64,000 nucleotides of DNA from Acetobacter sp. (lineage in GTDB: Bacteria; Pseudomonadota; Alphaproteobacteria; Acetobacterales; Acetobacteraceae). The stretch is from contig JAFVHT010000065.1 in NCBI GenBank assembly GCA_017474285.1, forward strand, positions 1 to 64,000. The letters are read 5' to 3'. Below are positions 44,988 through 55,116 of the stretch, piece by piece; the stretch's first letter is position 1; each line of letters begins with the position of its first letter. Made by a program: the position numbers and the translations under genes. The notes under the pieces are model-generated. The model had not been told where the DNA came from. It made no database searches and saw only the letters and a list, made by a program, of their open reading frames with translations.

Positions 44988-45854
44988 ATGAGGGGCTTAA
45001 TGGATACCAGGCTGACAATAGCACATAGATTTTGCAGTGGTATTACTTTCCTAAAATTTGTTTTTGTAACACTCGCCCTAACAGGGTCTATTTATACACC
45101 GGCATATGCCCAAGATATAACAAGCCGTGAAGGTATCGCTCTCCAAAATCAAATTCTTGAATTACGACAAGCACTTAGTCAAATGCAGAAGTCCTTAGAC
45201 AGCAGACCTGCCTCGTCAAATTCTCATTCTTCTCATATTTCCTCTTCTTCTAGCGATAGTGATCTCCTTTCTCAACTTCTAGACCGCGTTAATTCCCTTG
45301 AACAACGTCAACGCGATATGCGTGGTGACATTGACCAACTCAAAAAAGACCTACAGCAAAAAACTGATGCTCTCTCTAAACAAATTGCTGACAACCAATT
45401 CGCTGCACAAGAAAACATTAAAAACACTGTTGCAGCAAAACCAACAGAAGAATCACCCATCAATCGTACTTCTTCGCCAGATAATCTTCTAAAAATAGGA
45501 AAGGAAGCCTTATTACGCAAAGATTACGCAACAGCACGTGAAAATGCAGAAACCGTCTTAAAGACTGCTAAAGGTAATTTACGGATTGATGCTCGTTTTT
45601 TATTAGCACAATCTCTCGCCGGACAAAAACAATATCGACGTTCTGCTGTCGCCTACTATGATGCTTATAAGCTTGCTCCTAAAAGTGCACGCGCACCAGA
45701 TTGTCTGTTGGGTATTACAGCAACTTTACTTGCGTTAAATAACAAAAAAGCGGCTTGTGAAGCGTTAGATAAACTCAAAAAAGAGTTTCCTCATCCAACA
45801 GATCGTATTAGTCGTGCCTCTAGTATTTACGCAAAACGAGGCAGCTGCCACTAA
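44988..45854 (+). CDS. cpoB: Cell division coordinator CpoB (YbgF)
   Basis: Periplasmic TolA-binding protein that links outer-membrane constriction to septal peptidoglycan synthesis. The 288-residue precursor has a signal peptide ending near AYAQ. A trimerising coiled coil follows (about 45-135, including DLLSQLLDRVNSLEQRQRDM). A TPR domain occupies 160-285 (LLKIGKEALLRKDYATAREN, ARFLLAQSLAGQKQYRRSAV). A Ser-rich linker lies at 65-85. The start may be the ATG at 44988 or the one four codons later. It is the last gene of the tol-pal block. Confidence 0.92.
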   Translation: MRGLMDTRLTIAHRFCSGITFLKFVFVTLALTGSIYTPAYAQDITSREGIALQNQILELRQALSQMQKSLDSRPASSNSHSSHISSSSSDSDLLSQLLDRVNSLEQRQRDMRGDIDQLKKDLQQKTDALSKQIADNQFAAQENIKNTVAAKPTEESPINRTSSPDNLLKIGKEALLRKDYATARENAETVLKTAKGNLRIDARFLLAQSLAGQKQYRRSAVAYYDAYKLAPKSARAPDCLLGITATLLALNNKKAACEALDKLKKEFPHPTDRISRASSIYAKRGSCH

Positions 45855-45899
45855 ACAAAAACGTCTTACAATTTACACAAGCAAAATTACCCTATTATA

Positions 45900-47171
45900 T
45901 TGCTCGATCGTTCTATATTTTCGCCAGATCCTGTGACACCAGCATGGTTTGCAGAGACGATGTATCGTCTTGGTCCTTTTCTAGCAGATAATTCAAACTC
46001 GCCCCCCATCGCTATAGCTGTATCAGGAGGGGGAGATAGTTTATGTCTTGCATGGCTAGCACGAACATGGCGTGTCAATATTCTAGCATTTGTCGTCAAC
46101 CATGGAATACGACCTGAATCTACTCAGGAAGCCTCTTGGACGATAGAACGCCTTCGTAAGATGAACATACCTTCTCGTTTGCTAACACTTACAAACTTAT
46201 CTCGTGGTCCCGGTCTTGCTGCACGAGCCCGTCATGCCCGTTACGCTATATTAACTGACGCCTGTCGTGAAACAGGTTGTGTTGACCTTTTATTAGGACA
46301 TCAAGCAGATGATCAAGCTGAAACTGCTTATATGCGTGTTATTTCCAGAAGTGGTTCCAATGGGTTAGCGGCTATGAGCTCTATCAGTATTATGTCAGGC
46401 ATCCGACTTATTCGCCCTTTACTGAATGTCTCACGTCAAGCACTCCGCAACACACTTAAAAACGCTGGACTAACATGGATAGATGATCCCTCAAATAAGA
46501 ACAGGCACGCACAACGTGTACGCATACGCTATACCCTCCGTAAACTCGGTTTGCGTAACTATTACTGGCAACTCGCTATGGACGCTGGAGATTTACGGAC
46601 ACGCTCTACAACAACAACAGCAACAACTCTAGCACAAAAAATTTCCCTCCTTCCTTTTGGATGGGTACGGCTAGGAGAAGAGTTGCCTGAACCTCATCTA
46701 TTAACCTCTCTCCTACGTAGCATCAGTGGGTCAGCTTATCCTCCGTCCCCCAACGCTGTCGCTCGTCTTTATACCTCTCAGCACGAATCCACATTATGCG
46801 GTGTACGACTGTTACGCTGGCAAAAAAATTGGTATCTTATACGAGAACAAGCCGCCATCGCACACCCAACTCCAGCACGTGCTGGAGTTATTTGGGACAA
46901 TCGTTTCAAACTCTTTTTACATTCCCTTTCTGTCAACGTACAAGGACTTAGTATTGCCGCCTGCGGTTTTGGCCTTCCACGCCACGTGCGCAAAGGTTGG
47001 CCTGCCATTTTTTGTGCAACATTGCCAGCACTCTGGTACAATAATCAACGCGTCGCAGTACCACACCTCAACATCGCTGATCCAGAATGGAAAAATTTTT
47101 CTTTCCTCTTTCACCCTCCCGTTCCTGTAACAGGAGAATCTCTTTATGTTTGTTCTCAAGCTACAAAATAG
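45900..47171 (+). CDS. tilS: tRNA(Ile)-lysidine synthetase
   Basis: Converts cytidine 34 of tRNA-Ile(CAT) to lysidine so that it reads AUA codons, an essential step. The start is TTG. The N-terminal ATP pyrophosphatase domain carries the P-loop AVSGGGDSLCLAWLAR, then NHGIRPESTQEA and LLGHQADDQAETAYMR. The middle part includes WIDDPSNKNRHAQRVRIRYTL. The C-terminal region is divergent, and the whole protein (423 residues) is typical in length. It precedes ftsH, a common order in alphaproteobacteria. Confidence 0.93.
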   Translation: MLDRSIFSPDPVTPAWFAETMYRLGPFLADNSNSPPIAIAVSGGGDSLCLAWLARTWRVNILAFVVNHGIRPESTQEASWTIERLRKMNIPSRLLTLTNLSRGPGLAARARHARYAILTDACRETGCVDLLLGHQADDQAETAYMRVISRSGSNGLAAMSSISIMSGIRLIRPLLNVSRQALRNTLKNAGLTWIDDPSNKNRHAQRVRIRYTLRKLGLRNYYWQLAMDAGDLRTRSTTTTATTLAQKISLLPFGWVRLGEELPEPHLLTSLLRSISGSAYPPSPNAVARLYTSQHESTLCGVRLLRWQKNWYLIREQAAIAHPTPARAGVIWDNRFKLFLHSLSVNVQGLSIAACGFGLPRHVRKGWPAIFCATLPALWYNNQRVAVPHLNIADPEWKNFSFLFHPPVPVTGESLYVCSQATK

Positions 47172-47333
47172 AAAATTATTTCTGTTCAATCACGGACAAA
47201 AACAACACTTAACAAATAATCTATTTAACATATTCGTGAGAAAATATTGTTTTTTCTAATAGAATACACAAATATAAGATATACTATTGTGTTGTACATA
47301 TAATGCACCAAAAAACTATGGGATCTAGACACC

Positions 47334-49256
47334 ATGAAAAATTTAGGACGCAATTTAGCTCTCTGGGTTAGCATCATTTTGGTGCTTCTCTTCCTTGTTA
47401 ATATGTTTCAAATAAAAAGTAACCAACGCGCTGTACAACAATTAGCTTACTCTGATTTTGTTACAGATGTAGACTCTAGCCGTGTCCGATCCGTTGTTAT
47501 ACAAAATCACAACATTTCTGGTGTACTCACAGATGGCACGGCTTTTGAAACTTATGCACCTACAGATCCCTCTCTCATAAAACGCATGATCAGTAAAAAG
47601 GTTGAAATTGTTGCTAAACCTCTTGATCATGGAAGCAGTTCCTTACTGCATTATTTTCTCAATTCTCTACCTATCCTGCTTTTAATAGCAGCATGGTTCT
47701 TCATAATGCGTCAAATGTCAGGAGCTGGTGGACGTGCCATGGGTTTTGGCAAATCCCGCGCACGTATATTAACGGAAAAACAAGGTCGAATCACCTTTGA
47801 CGATGTCGCAGGTATTGATGAAGCTAAAGGGGAACTTCAAGAAATTGTTGAATTTCTGAAGGATCCACAAAAATTTACACGTTTAGGCGGTAAAATTCCC
47901 AAAGGTGTGCTCCTTTCTGGACCACCGGGAACAGGTAAAACACTTCTTGCTCGTGCTATTGCGGGTGAAGCTAATGTACCTTTCTTTACCATTTCTGGTT
48001 CAGATATTGTGGAAATGTTTGTTGGTGTTGGTGCCTCACGCGTACGCAATATGTTTGAGCAAGGTAAAAAAGCTGCACCTTGTATTATCTTTATCGATGA
48101 GATCGATGCTGTAGGACGTCATCGTGGCGTCGGTATGGGGGGCGGTAACGATGAACGTGAACAAACCCTTAACCAAATGCTTGTTGAAATGGATGGTTTT
48201 GAAAGTAACGAAGGTGTTATCCTTATTGCTGCCACAAACCGCCCTGACGTGTTAGACCCTGCACTTTTACGTCCTGGTCGTTTCGATCGACAAGTTGTCG
48301 TCCCAAATCCAGATATTAACGGACGTGAAAAAGTATTACGTGTACACATGCGTAAAGTTCCTCTTGCCTCTGACGTTGATCCACGCATTATTGCACGCGG
48401 TACACCTGGATTTTCAGGTGCAGATCTTGCCAATCTAGTCAACGAAGCTGCTCTTGCTGCAGCGCGTCTTAACCGTCGTACTGTTTCTATGCAGGAATTT
48501 GAAAACGCTAAAGATAAAGTGCTGATGGGTGTTGAACGTCGATCACTTGTTATGAACGATGATGAAAAGAAACGAACTGCCTACCATGAAGCAGGCCATG
48601 CTATTGCTGCTGTACTCGTGCCTGAAAGTGAACCTATCCATAAGGCAACGATCATTCCACGAGGGCAAGCTTTAGGGATGGTTATGCGCCTTCCTGAAAA
48701 TGATCGCCTCTCTATGAGCTATAAAAATGCTCGCGCCCATCTTGTTGTCGCTATGGGTGGTCGTGTTGCTGAAGAAGTCGCTTATGGTAAAGACAATATC
48801 TGTAATGGTGCCATGGGTGATATTAGAATGGCTACGCGTGTTGCCCGCAGCATGGTCACAGAATGGGGTATGAGTAAAAAATTAGGTATGGTTACCTATA
48901 CAGGTGATGATCATGGTAATGGTCTTTTTGCGGGAGCTTCCCGTCAATTTTCAGAGCAAACAGCACGAGAAATTGATGAAGAAGTGAAGTCTTTGATTGA
49001 CGTCGCCTATCATGAAGCACGTAGCTATCTCTATAACAATATTGATGCACTCCATCGCCTAGCTGCAGCTCTTTTAGAATTTGAAACGCTTACGGGTGAA
49101 GAAATCCGACAAATCATGCGTGGTCAACCTATTGAACGTACAGAAACTGAAGATAACGGTCCTATCAATCGACGTAGTTCAGTACCACAAGCTGTCCTCA
49201 AGGATGATTCGCATTCGGTTGGTAGTCACACAACGCCCTTACCTCAGCCAGGCTAA
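47334..49256 (+). CDS. ftsH: ATP-dependent zinc metalloprotease FtsH
   Basis: Membrane-anchored AAA+ protease for quality control of membrane proteins and short-lived regulators. The 640 residues have helices at about 7-25 and 105-125 flanking a periplasmic domain. The AAA domain contains [18 protein letters not shown], the pore motif [21 protein letters not shown] and the second region of homology ([19 protein letters not shown]). The zinc protease motif is HEAGHAIAA. The Pro/Ser-rich tail is variable. It stands 162 bases after tilS, probably with its own promoter. Confidence 0.97.
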   Translation: MKNLGRNLALWVSIILVLLFLVNMFQIKSNQRAVQQLAYSDFVTDVDSSRVRSVVIQNHNISGVLTDGTAFETYAPTDPSLIKRMISKKVEIVAKPLDHGSSSLLHYFLNSLPILLLIAAWFFIMRQMSGAGGRAMGFGKSRARILTEKQGRITFDDVAGIDEAKGELQEIVEFLKDPQKFTRLGGKIPKGVLLSGPPGTGKTLLARAIAGEANVPFFTISGSDIVEMFVGVGASRVRNMFEQGKKAAPCIIFIDEIDAVGRHRGVGMGGGNDEREQTLNQMLVEMDGFESNEGVILIAATNRPDVLDPALLRPGRFDRQVVVPNPDINGREKVLRVHMRKVPLASDVDPRIIARGTPGFSGADLANLVNEAALAAARLNRRTVSMQEFENAKDKVLMGVERRSLVMNDDEKKRTAYHEAGHAIAAVLVPESEPIHKATIIPRGQALGMVMRLPENDRLSMSYKNARAHLVVAMGGRVAEEVAYGKDNICNGAMGDIRMATRVARSMVTEWGMSKKLGMVTYTGDDHGNGLFAGASRQFSEQTAREIDEEVKSLIDVAYHEARSYLYNNIDALHRLAAALLEFETLTGEEIRQIMRGQPIERTETEDNGPINRRSSVPQAVLKDDSHSVGSHTTPLPQPG

Positions 49257-49298
49257 ATTCTAATACTTTTATTAGTTTTCAGTATTTAGGTGTAAATC

Positions 49299-50345
49299 AT
49301 GTGGCGTCGACTTGCAGAGCCTATGGGTTTACTTTACGGGCAAGACGCTCTTGATGCCGTACAATGTGGTATAGCTTTACCCCTTATGGGTGGTTCAGTC
49401 GCTTTTACGCACGTCCGTCTCATCGATAAATCATACACGTCCTGCATTATGCAAATAGACTCTGTGCCTGCTCCATGGCAGGATGTGCTTATTCGCTTAA
49501 CCCGTGTACCGTATACAACCTGTTTACCAGACGGTCCACAAGTTATGGGTATTCTTAATATAACACCTGACAGTTTTAGTGATGGCGGCTTGCATACCTG
49601 TATAGAAAAAATCTTAACAACGGTACATAACATGAATACCGCAGGGTGTTTATTAGTCGACATTGGCGGGGAAAGCACACGGCCAGGCGCTACGCCTATT
49701 ACACCCAAACAAGAATGGGAGCGAATAGGTCCTGTCATAGAAATTTTACAAGAGAAATTCCCTCATATGACCCTATCAGTAGATACGCGTCATAGTTTCG
49801 TTATGGACCGTGCCCTGACAGCAGGTATCCACATTATAAACGATATAAGTGCTTTACAACATGATCCACAGTCTCTCGAACTCCTTGCCGAAAAAGAGTG
49901 TGGTATTGTACTCATGCACATGCGTGGTACACCACAAACTATGGACAAACATGTGTTTTACACTAATATAGCCTATGATGTTGTTCGCGAACTTGGTGAC
50001 CGTATAAACACTGCTCTTGCTGCTGGTATTTCTAAAAACAGGATCATTATAGACCCTGGTTTTGGATTTGCTAAAACACCAACACAAAACATAGAACTTT
50101 TACGTCGCTGTCTTCTTATGGCAAATTTAGGTTATCGTGTCCTCTTTGGAGTATCACGTAAGCGCATGATCGGTGCCATGACCCGTGAATCTCAAGCAAC
50201 ATCGCGAGATATAGGCACCCATATCGCTACTTTGTCTGCGATGCCTATGGGCGCCCCCATTTTACGGGTCCACGATGTTCCTGGTATGGTGCAAAGTATA
50301 CGCGTTTGGCAAAATCTGTATGGATCATCAATTTCGACCTATTAA
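49299..50345 (+). CDS. folP: Dihydropteroate synthase
   Basis: Joins p-aminobenzoate and hydroxymethyl-dihydropterin pyrophosphate in folate synthesis; the target of sulfonamides. The TIM-barrel enzyme spans about 80-340 of 348 residues, with VMGILNITPDSFSDGGLH, DIGGESTRPGATPI, NDISALQHD and DPGFGFAKT. About 75 extra N-terminal residues (LLYGQDALDAVQCGIALPLM) precede it, a feature I associate with some alphaproteobacterial forms. It follows ftsH by 42 bases and precedes glmM by 21. Confidence 0.94.
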   Translation: MWRRLAEPMGLLYGQDALDAVQCGIALPLMGGSVAFTHVRLIDKSYTSCIMQIDSVPAPWQDVLIRLTRVPYTTCLPDGPQVMGILNITPDSFSDGGLHTCIEKILTTVHNMNTAGCLLVDIGGESTRPGATPITPKQEWERIGPVIEILQEKFPHMTLSVDTRHSFVMDRALTAGIHIINDISALQHDPQSLELLAEKECGIVLMHMRGTPQTMDKHVFYTNIAYDVVRELGDRINTALAAGISKNRIIIDPGFGFAKTPTQNIELLRRCLLMANLGYRVLFGVSRKRMIGAMTRESQATSRDIGTHIATLSAMPMGAPILRVHDVPGMVQSIRVWQNLYGSSISTY

Positions 50346-50366
50346 TTATTATTTTGAGATGAAAAA

Positions 50367-51719
50367 ATGAAAAAATTTTTTGGAACAGACGGTATTCGTG
50401 GAACAACTAATACCGTTCCTATGACCGTAGAAATTGCCCAAAAATTAGGCCAAGCCGCAGGCGTGTACTTTAAACGTGGGCATCATAGACACTGTGTCCT
50501 TTTAGGAAAAGACACACGCCTCTCAGGTTACATGGTCGAAAATGCACTCGTTTCTGGTTTTCTTTCGACTGGTATGGATGTCACTCTCGTCGGACCATTA
50601 CCAACACCCGCTATTGCCATGTTAACACGCTCTCTTCGGGCTGATCTTGGTATTATGATCTCAGCCTCTCATAATCCGTATAGTGATAATGGTATAAAAT
50701 TATTTAGCCCTGACGGTTTCAAACTTTCCGATCAAGATGAACTCAACATTGAGCGCCTTATGGAAACTGACCTTTCACAACATCTTGCTCCTCCAGATAA
50801 AATTGGTCGTGCATCACGATTAAATGACGCTGCCGGGCGCTATATAGAAAGTGCCAAAGCCTCTTTTCCTCGTAAACTCCGCCTCGACGGTATACGTATC
50901 GTTATTGATTGCGCTAACGGTTCTTCTTACCGTGTAGCCCCTACGGCTCTATGGGAACTCGGTGCTGAAGTTATCCGCATCGGGTGCGAGCCCAATGGCA
51001 TCAATATCAATGACCGCTGTGGATCAACATATCCTCATACTTTATGCCTCGCCGTACAACAACACAGAGCCCATATCGGTATTGCTCTTGATGGCGACGC
51101 TGATCGCGTTATTATTGTTGATGAAACAGGACATATTGTTGATGGAGACCAAATTCTAGCGCTTATTGCGCAATCATGGCAACAAGAGGGACGCCTCACA
51201 CACAATGCCATTGTTTCCACCGTTATGTCTAATATGGGGCTAGAGCGTTTTTTAGAAACATTTGGACTTACTTTAGAACGTACCCCCGTCGGTGATCGTC
51301 ATGTTATGGAACGTATGCGCCAATGCGGTATCAACGTGGGAGGAGAGCAATCTGGTCATATGGTATTAACAGATTTCTCAACCACAGGCGATGGACTTAT
51401 CGCTGCCTTACAGGTGCTTGAAGTTCTAGTCAAAACTAACCGCCCAGCCAGCGAAATTTGTCGTCTATTTCATCCTTTTCCGCAAACATTACGCAATGTT
51501 CACTACCAAAAAAACTGCCCCCTTGATAATCCCATTATACGCCAACGCCAACAGGAAATAGAACAGCAACTTGCAGGAAAAGGGCGTCTTGTACTCCGCC
51601 GTAGCGGAACAGAACCCCTCATACGCGTTATGGTCGAGGCCGAAACTCAAAACATAGTCAACGAAGCCGCAACACTTATGTGTTCTACTTTAGAAGACGT
51701 TATTCAACACAATGTCTAA
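50367..51719 (+). CDS. glmM: Phosphoglucosamine mutase
   Basis: Interconverts glucosamine 6- and 1-phosphate for UDP-GlcNAc, feeding peptidoglycan and lipopolysaccharide. The 450 residues start [14 protein letters not shown]. The phosphoserine loop is [16 protein letters not shown], the metal loop [11 protein letters not shown], the sugar loop GGEQSGHMV, and the phosphate-binding loop near the C-terminus [12 protein letters not shown]. The start has GAGATGAAAA just before it. It follows folP as in many proteobacteria. Confidence 0.97.
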   Translation: MKKFFGTDGIRGTTNTVPMTVEIAQKLGQAAGVYFKRGHHRHCVLLGKDTRLSGYMVENALVSGFLSTGMDVTLVGPLPTPAIAMLTRSLRADLGIMISASHNPYSDNGIKLFSPDGFKLSDQDELNIERLMETDLSQHLAPPDKIGRASRLNDAAGRYIESAKASFPRKLRLDGIRIVIDCANGSSYRVAPTALWELGAEVIRIGCEPNGININDRCGSTYPHTLCLAVQQHRAHIGIALDGDADRVIIVDETGHIVDGDQILALIAQSWQQEGRLTHNAIVSTVMSNMGLERFLETFGLTLERTPVGDRHVMERMRQCGINVGGEQSGHMVLTDFSTTGDGLIAALQVLEVLVKTNRPASEICRLFHPFPQTLRNVHYQKNCPLDNPIIRQRQQEIEQQLAGKGRLVLRRSGTEPLIRVMVEAETQNIVNEAATLMCSTLEDVIQHNV

Positions 51720-51731
51720 ACGTTACTTTCA

Positions 51732-52567
51732 ATGCCTGTAGCCCGTATCCTTTCCATAGCCGGCAGTGATTCTAGCGGAGGAGCTGGTATACAAGCCGAC
51801 ATTAAAACCATTACGGCACTCGGTGCTTATGCCTCAACAGCCATTACAGTTTAACAGATCAAAATACTTTAGGCGTACACGATATTTTACCAATTCCCCC
51901 AGATTTTATCCGTGCACAAATCCGTAGTATTATTGACGATATTGGTGTAGATGCCATAAAAACCGGTATGCTCGGTGACAGTAACACCATTACGGCTATT
52001 GCAGAAGAAATAAAACGTGTTATAGATGAGCAGCCCCATTTGCACGTTATTATAGACCCCGTCATGGTTGCAAAAGGGGGAACACCTTTACTACAAACAG
52101 ACTCTATAACAACTTTACAAAACTACCTCTTCCCACTCGCTAGCATCATTACACCGAATATCCCTGAAGCCGAACAACTCACGCACAAAACTATTACAAC
52201 TATATCAGAAATGGATACAGCTGCCCGTTACCTCCATGAAACGACAGGTGCAGCGATTCTCCTCAAAGGAGGACACCTTCATGGCGATCAAGTCGTCGAC
52301 ATTCTCGTCAATACACACACGCTCCATCATTTCACAGCCTCACGTATATCAAGCCACCATACTCATGGCACTGGCTGCACTTTAGCAAGCGCGCTCGCTA
52401 CCTATCTTGCACAAGGAATCACATTATATGACGCTGTAAAACAAGCACGACTCTATGTACGTAACGCTATTCTTCACGCCCCACAACTTGGTTCAGGTTC
52501 TGGCCCTCTTTGGCATGCTATGAATAGCCCTCCCTCTTTATTTGACAATAGCCCTTTAAAAACTTAA
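51732..52567 (+). pseudogene. thiD: thiD (HMP-P kinase) with a one-base frameshift
   Basis: Phosphorylates hydroxymethylpyrimidine (phosphate) for thiamine synthesis. From ATG 51732 the frame reads [20 protein letters not shown] and stops at 51852 after ITV. Adding one T to the run at 51850-51852 restores [14 protein letters not shown] and joins it to the intact remainder (IKTGMLGD, IIDPVMVAKGG, TPNIPEAEQL, LLKGGHLHGDQ, SHHTHGTGCTLASALATYLA). Everything else looks functional, with about 278 residues after repair. This may be a sequencing error, a recent mutation, or slippage-dependent expression. It sits 12 bases after glmM. Confidence 0.85.
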
Positions 52568-52623
52568 ATAAGTAGGTAGAAAATAGCCTTCGCTCCCATA
52601 CTTACCTTATACGCTCATCATTT

Positions 52624-53244
52624 ATGTTACTAACTCACACTCTCATCATGCACCGTTTTTTTCGCTCTCTCTTTTTGACGCTCACCTTTTGTGGACTCGT
52701 AACTTCTCTCTATACGCCTACGCATGCGGCCTCACACGAACAACAACCACATTCAAAAGCACTCCCTTCTCCTCAACACAAACAATTACCACCATTACCT
52801 AACGAAGATGATGAAACCTCAAGAAAGGATATAGAACCCACAACGGCTCTTTTTAACGCTATCAATCGCGGCGATGCTATTGCAGCACGCGAAGCCATCA
52901 ATCGTGGCGCAGACATGAACGGACATAATATTCTAGGACAAACACCTCTCGATATGTCCATCGATCTCAATCGCAATTCTATTACTTTTTTGCTTTTGTC
53001 TTTACGTGATTCTGATACCGTGCGTAACCGCAATTTAGCAACCCAGCAACCAACAGCGACACAACATACTGTAAGCACGCATGTTTCTGATCTTAATAAA
53101 GATAGCCAAGAAAACGAACCAGAAAATGGCGTAGATTTGACAAAAATACTTTCTAGCTCCCCTTCTCCCCCAAAACAACATTACGATACATCAGGTGGTA
53201 TAGCCCGTCCAGAAGATGGCTTTTTAGGTTTCAACGGTAGTTAG
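52624..53244 (+). CDS. Exported ankyrin-repeat protein
   Basis: A 206-residue protein with a signal peptide (FRSLFLTLTFCGLVTSLYTP, cleavage near THAAS; the second Met at residue 9 may be the true start). After a Pro/Gln/His-rich stretch comes one and a half ankyrin repeats (TALFNAINRGDAIAAREAIN, then ILGQTPLDMSIDLNRNSITF). The C-terminal 80 residues are low complexity, ending RPEDGFLGFNGS. It probably acts in the periplasm through protein binding. No partner is evident. It closes the long plus-strand run after thiD. Confidence 0.7.
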   Translation: MLLTHTLIMHRFFRSLFLTLTFCGLVTSLYTPTHAASHEQQPHSKALPSPQHKQLPPLPNEDDETSRKDIEPTTALFNAINRGDAIAAREAINRGADMNGHNILGQTPLDMSIDLNRNSITFLLLSLRDSDTVRNRNLATQQPTATQHTVSTHVSDLNKDSQENEPENGVDLTKILSSSPSPPKQHYDTSGGIARPEDGFLGFNGS

Positions 53245-53465
53245 GTGAGATCCTCTATTAGAAATCTCTTACATTTTACAATATATCCTACCCCAAACCG
53301 TTTTAAGATAAATAACTCTCACAAAAAACGTTAGTACCTTTTGCCAAAACTTTGGTTCAGCTTTCACCTTTGAACGCTATTTTTCAAAGCACCAAACCGC
53401 AGCTATAGACAAAGAGAACTGAAAAAATATTTTTGTTAAAAGAAGATAACTCCTATCTTAAAATT

Positions 53466-53912
53466 CTATCCTTGATGAACATGGGCATCCATAGCCTTTC
53501 CTTTATTAAGAGCTTTGACTGTAGGATCTTGAGTAACGTCACCAACAGGATTAGTCGGATCAATGGCATCTTGTTGAAGATCATCTATAGGAGGAGCTCT
53601 TTCTGCAGAAGGATAATTATCGGGATTCAAATCAGGATAGTGATAAAGAATCCACTCTCTCGCTTTTTGTGGAGTAAGATGAAATTGAGGATATCTCTTA
53701 ATCACCTCATTCACTTTTTGAGTAAGTTCTTTTTCTGCTTGAGCCCTTGTCTTTACTTCCCCATCATTTTTGGGAGGTGAGATATATTTCTTACAACCTT
53801 TCACAAAGGTGGAAAAGACACCTAACGCTTCAGAATTCCCGTATTTACCCTCCGCTTTAGCCTCTGCTAAAGCATATTCGAGGAATCCCCGAAATATGGG
53901 ATGATTGTTCAT
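53466..53912 (-). CDS. TCSVEY-motif protein, probably 5'-damaged
   Basis: From ATG 53912 there are 148 residues, but no ribosome site precedes it. The same frame stays open and protein-like for 44 further codons up to 54044 (HEIGEFYPYIFPEDLPYPST, then PKPTQETCSVEYMNNHP). No ATG, GTG or TTG start lies in that extension. TCSVEYMNNHP resembles TCSFDYLAQH in the next gene and TCSVQYYKTHP in the broken lipoprotein at 26354. A downstream FVKGCKKY parallels their second cysteine. The C-terminus is acidic and Pro-rich. It is either a truncated copy or the second half of a once longer lipoprotein. Function unknown. Confidence 0.5.
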   Translation of the reverse strand: MNNHPIFRGFLEYALAEAKAEGKYGNSEALGVFSTFVKGCKKYISPPKNDGEVKTRAQAEKELTQKVNEVIKRYPQFHLTPQKAREWILYHYPDLNPDNYPSAERAPPIDDLQQDAIDPTNPVGDVTQDPTVKALNKGKAMDAHVHQG

Positions 53913-54033
53913 ATATTCAACCGAACATGTTTCTTGTGTAGGTTTTGGAATTGCTATTGGCGTCGAAGGATAAGGAAGGTCTTCTGGAAAGATATAAGGA
54001 TAGAACTCTCCTATCTCATGTAAAAAGATGTTA

Positions 54034-54321
54034 TTACATAACAGCTATATATTTTAAAACATCATTCTCTTTATTCTGTTCGTATGTATCTGCTAGTAAC
54101 TTTACGAAACTTTCATTTAACTCTACGAGACTTTTAGCGTGACTAACACTATCGCCATCGTGATAGAACCGTTGGTAGTTTAAAAGTCTTCTATAAAGAC
54201 TTTTATGCTGTGCTAAATAATCGAAAGAACACGTTTTTCTGTTTGGTTCTGGCATTTTTTTCCCACAACCAACAAGGGATAGCGAGAGACAAAAAGCTAA
54301 AGCTATTATAAATTTTTTCAT
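54034..54321 (-). CDS. Small lipoprotein with TCSFDY motif
   Basis: A 95-residue lipoprotein precursor: KKFIIALAFCLSLSLVGCGKK with lipobox LVGC (Cys19). The mature part has MPEPNRKTCSFDYLAQHKSL and a helical region rich in Tyr, Leu and Glu ending YIAVM. The Pro-rich stretch followed by TCS-x-x-Tyr-x-x-x-His recurs in the ORF immediately downstream and in the broken gene at 26354-27328. The stop overlaps the open extension of that downstream ORF by 11 bases, hinting that the two were one gene. No function is known to me. Confidence 0.6.
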   Translation of the reverse strand: MKKFIIALAFCLSLSLVGCGKKMPEPNRKTCSFDYLAQHKSLYRRLLNYQRFYHDGDSVSHAKSLVELNESFVKLLADTYEQNKENDVLKYIAVM

Positions 54322-54660
54322 TAAATAATCCTAATAGACGTATGACGCAAGTATATCACTTATCTGTCATAAAGTATTACTATTGTTTTTAAGCCTTTTT
54401 TCCTGGTTAATTACGTATATTTTACTTTTACCAAAGTTTATTTGTAATGCAAAAGCTTGTTTTTTACTTGTAACAAGGTATTTTTCAAGCATTATTATAC
54501 AATTATTTCTGATTGAATATAAAAAAATACCTATTAGAGTATTTATATGTTTATATGTATATTTGTTTACAGCAAAAAGATATATAAAAAATATTTGTAT
54601 AACAAAATAAAATTTAATAATATACTTCTCATATTAAGAAATAGTAGGAATAATAAAACT
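54322..54660. other. AT-rich intergenic region
   Basis: Very AT-rich 339-base spacer between the divergent lipoprotein and tsaE genes. Long open stretches here have Ile/Phe/Tyr/Lys-only composition and look like base-composition artefacts. It presumably holds both promoters. Confidence 0.5.
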
Positions 54661-55116
54661 GTGCTTATACTTCATGATGAAAATGAGATGACTTTATTTG
54701 GAGATAAACTCGCTAGAATCGCTCAACGAGGCGATATCCTTTTGCTTTCTGGTGCATTAGGGGCAGGGAAAAGTGTATTTGCACGTGCTTTTTTACGTAG
54801 CTTTTGTGCCAACCCAACAATGGAAGTGCCAAGCCCGACCTATACCCTTGTACAACCCTATCCAAGCCCACGATGCACCGTATACCACTTTGATTTATGG
54901 CGTCTTAATGGCGCGAATGATTTAGATGAATTAGGCTGGGACGAGGCGCAAGAAGGGATTATCCTTGTAGAGTGGCCCGAACGGTTAGAAAACCTCTCTC
55001 TTCCGCATGCTTTACACATTACACTCTCGATTCTTTCAAATGGATACCGTGCAGCGCATTTGAAGGGTTGGGAAAATCGATTACCTCACGCTATGATTGG
55101 ATCTTTTTTATCATGA
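54661..55116 (+). CDS. tsaE: tRNA threonylcarbamoyladenosine synthesis ATPase TsaE
   Basis: ATPase needed for t6A37 formation with TsaB and TsaD. The start chosen is GTG 54661, which has AGGA upstream and gives 151 residues beginning LILHDENEMTLFGDKLA; the upstream in-frame extension is AT-rich noise. Walker A is LSGALGAGKSVFARAFL. Other family blocks are VPSPTYTLVQPYPS, VYHFDLWRL and LDELGWDEAQEGIILVEWPE. Its stop overlaps the addB start (ATGA). Confidence 0.93.
   Translation: MLILHDENEMTLFGDKLARIAQRGDILLLSGALGAGKSVFARAFLRSFCANPTMEVPSPTYTLVQPYPSPRCTVYHFDLWRLNGANDLDELGWDEAQEGIILVEWPERLENLSLPHALHITLSILSNGYRAAHLKGWENRLPHAMIGSFLS

Noticed and set aside
52568-52623. Thiamine riboswitch around thiD
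   Set aside because: Only 12 bases separate glmM from thiD and the downstream gap is too short; no TPP aptamer motif was seen.
54383-54610. A 75-codon plus-strand ORF before tsaE
   Set aside because: Its composition is almost only Ile, Leu, Phe, Tyr and Lys, as expected from very AT-rich DNA, and no ribosome site precedes it.
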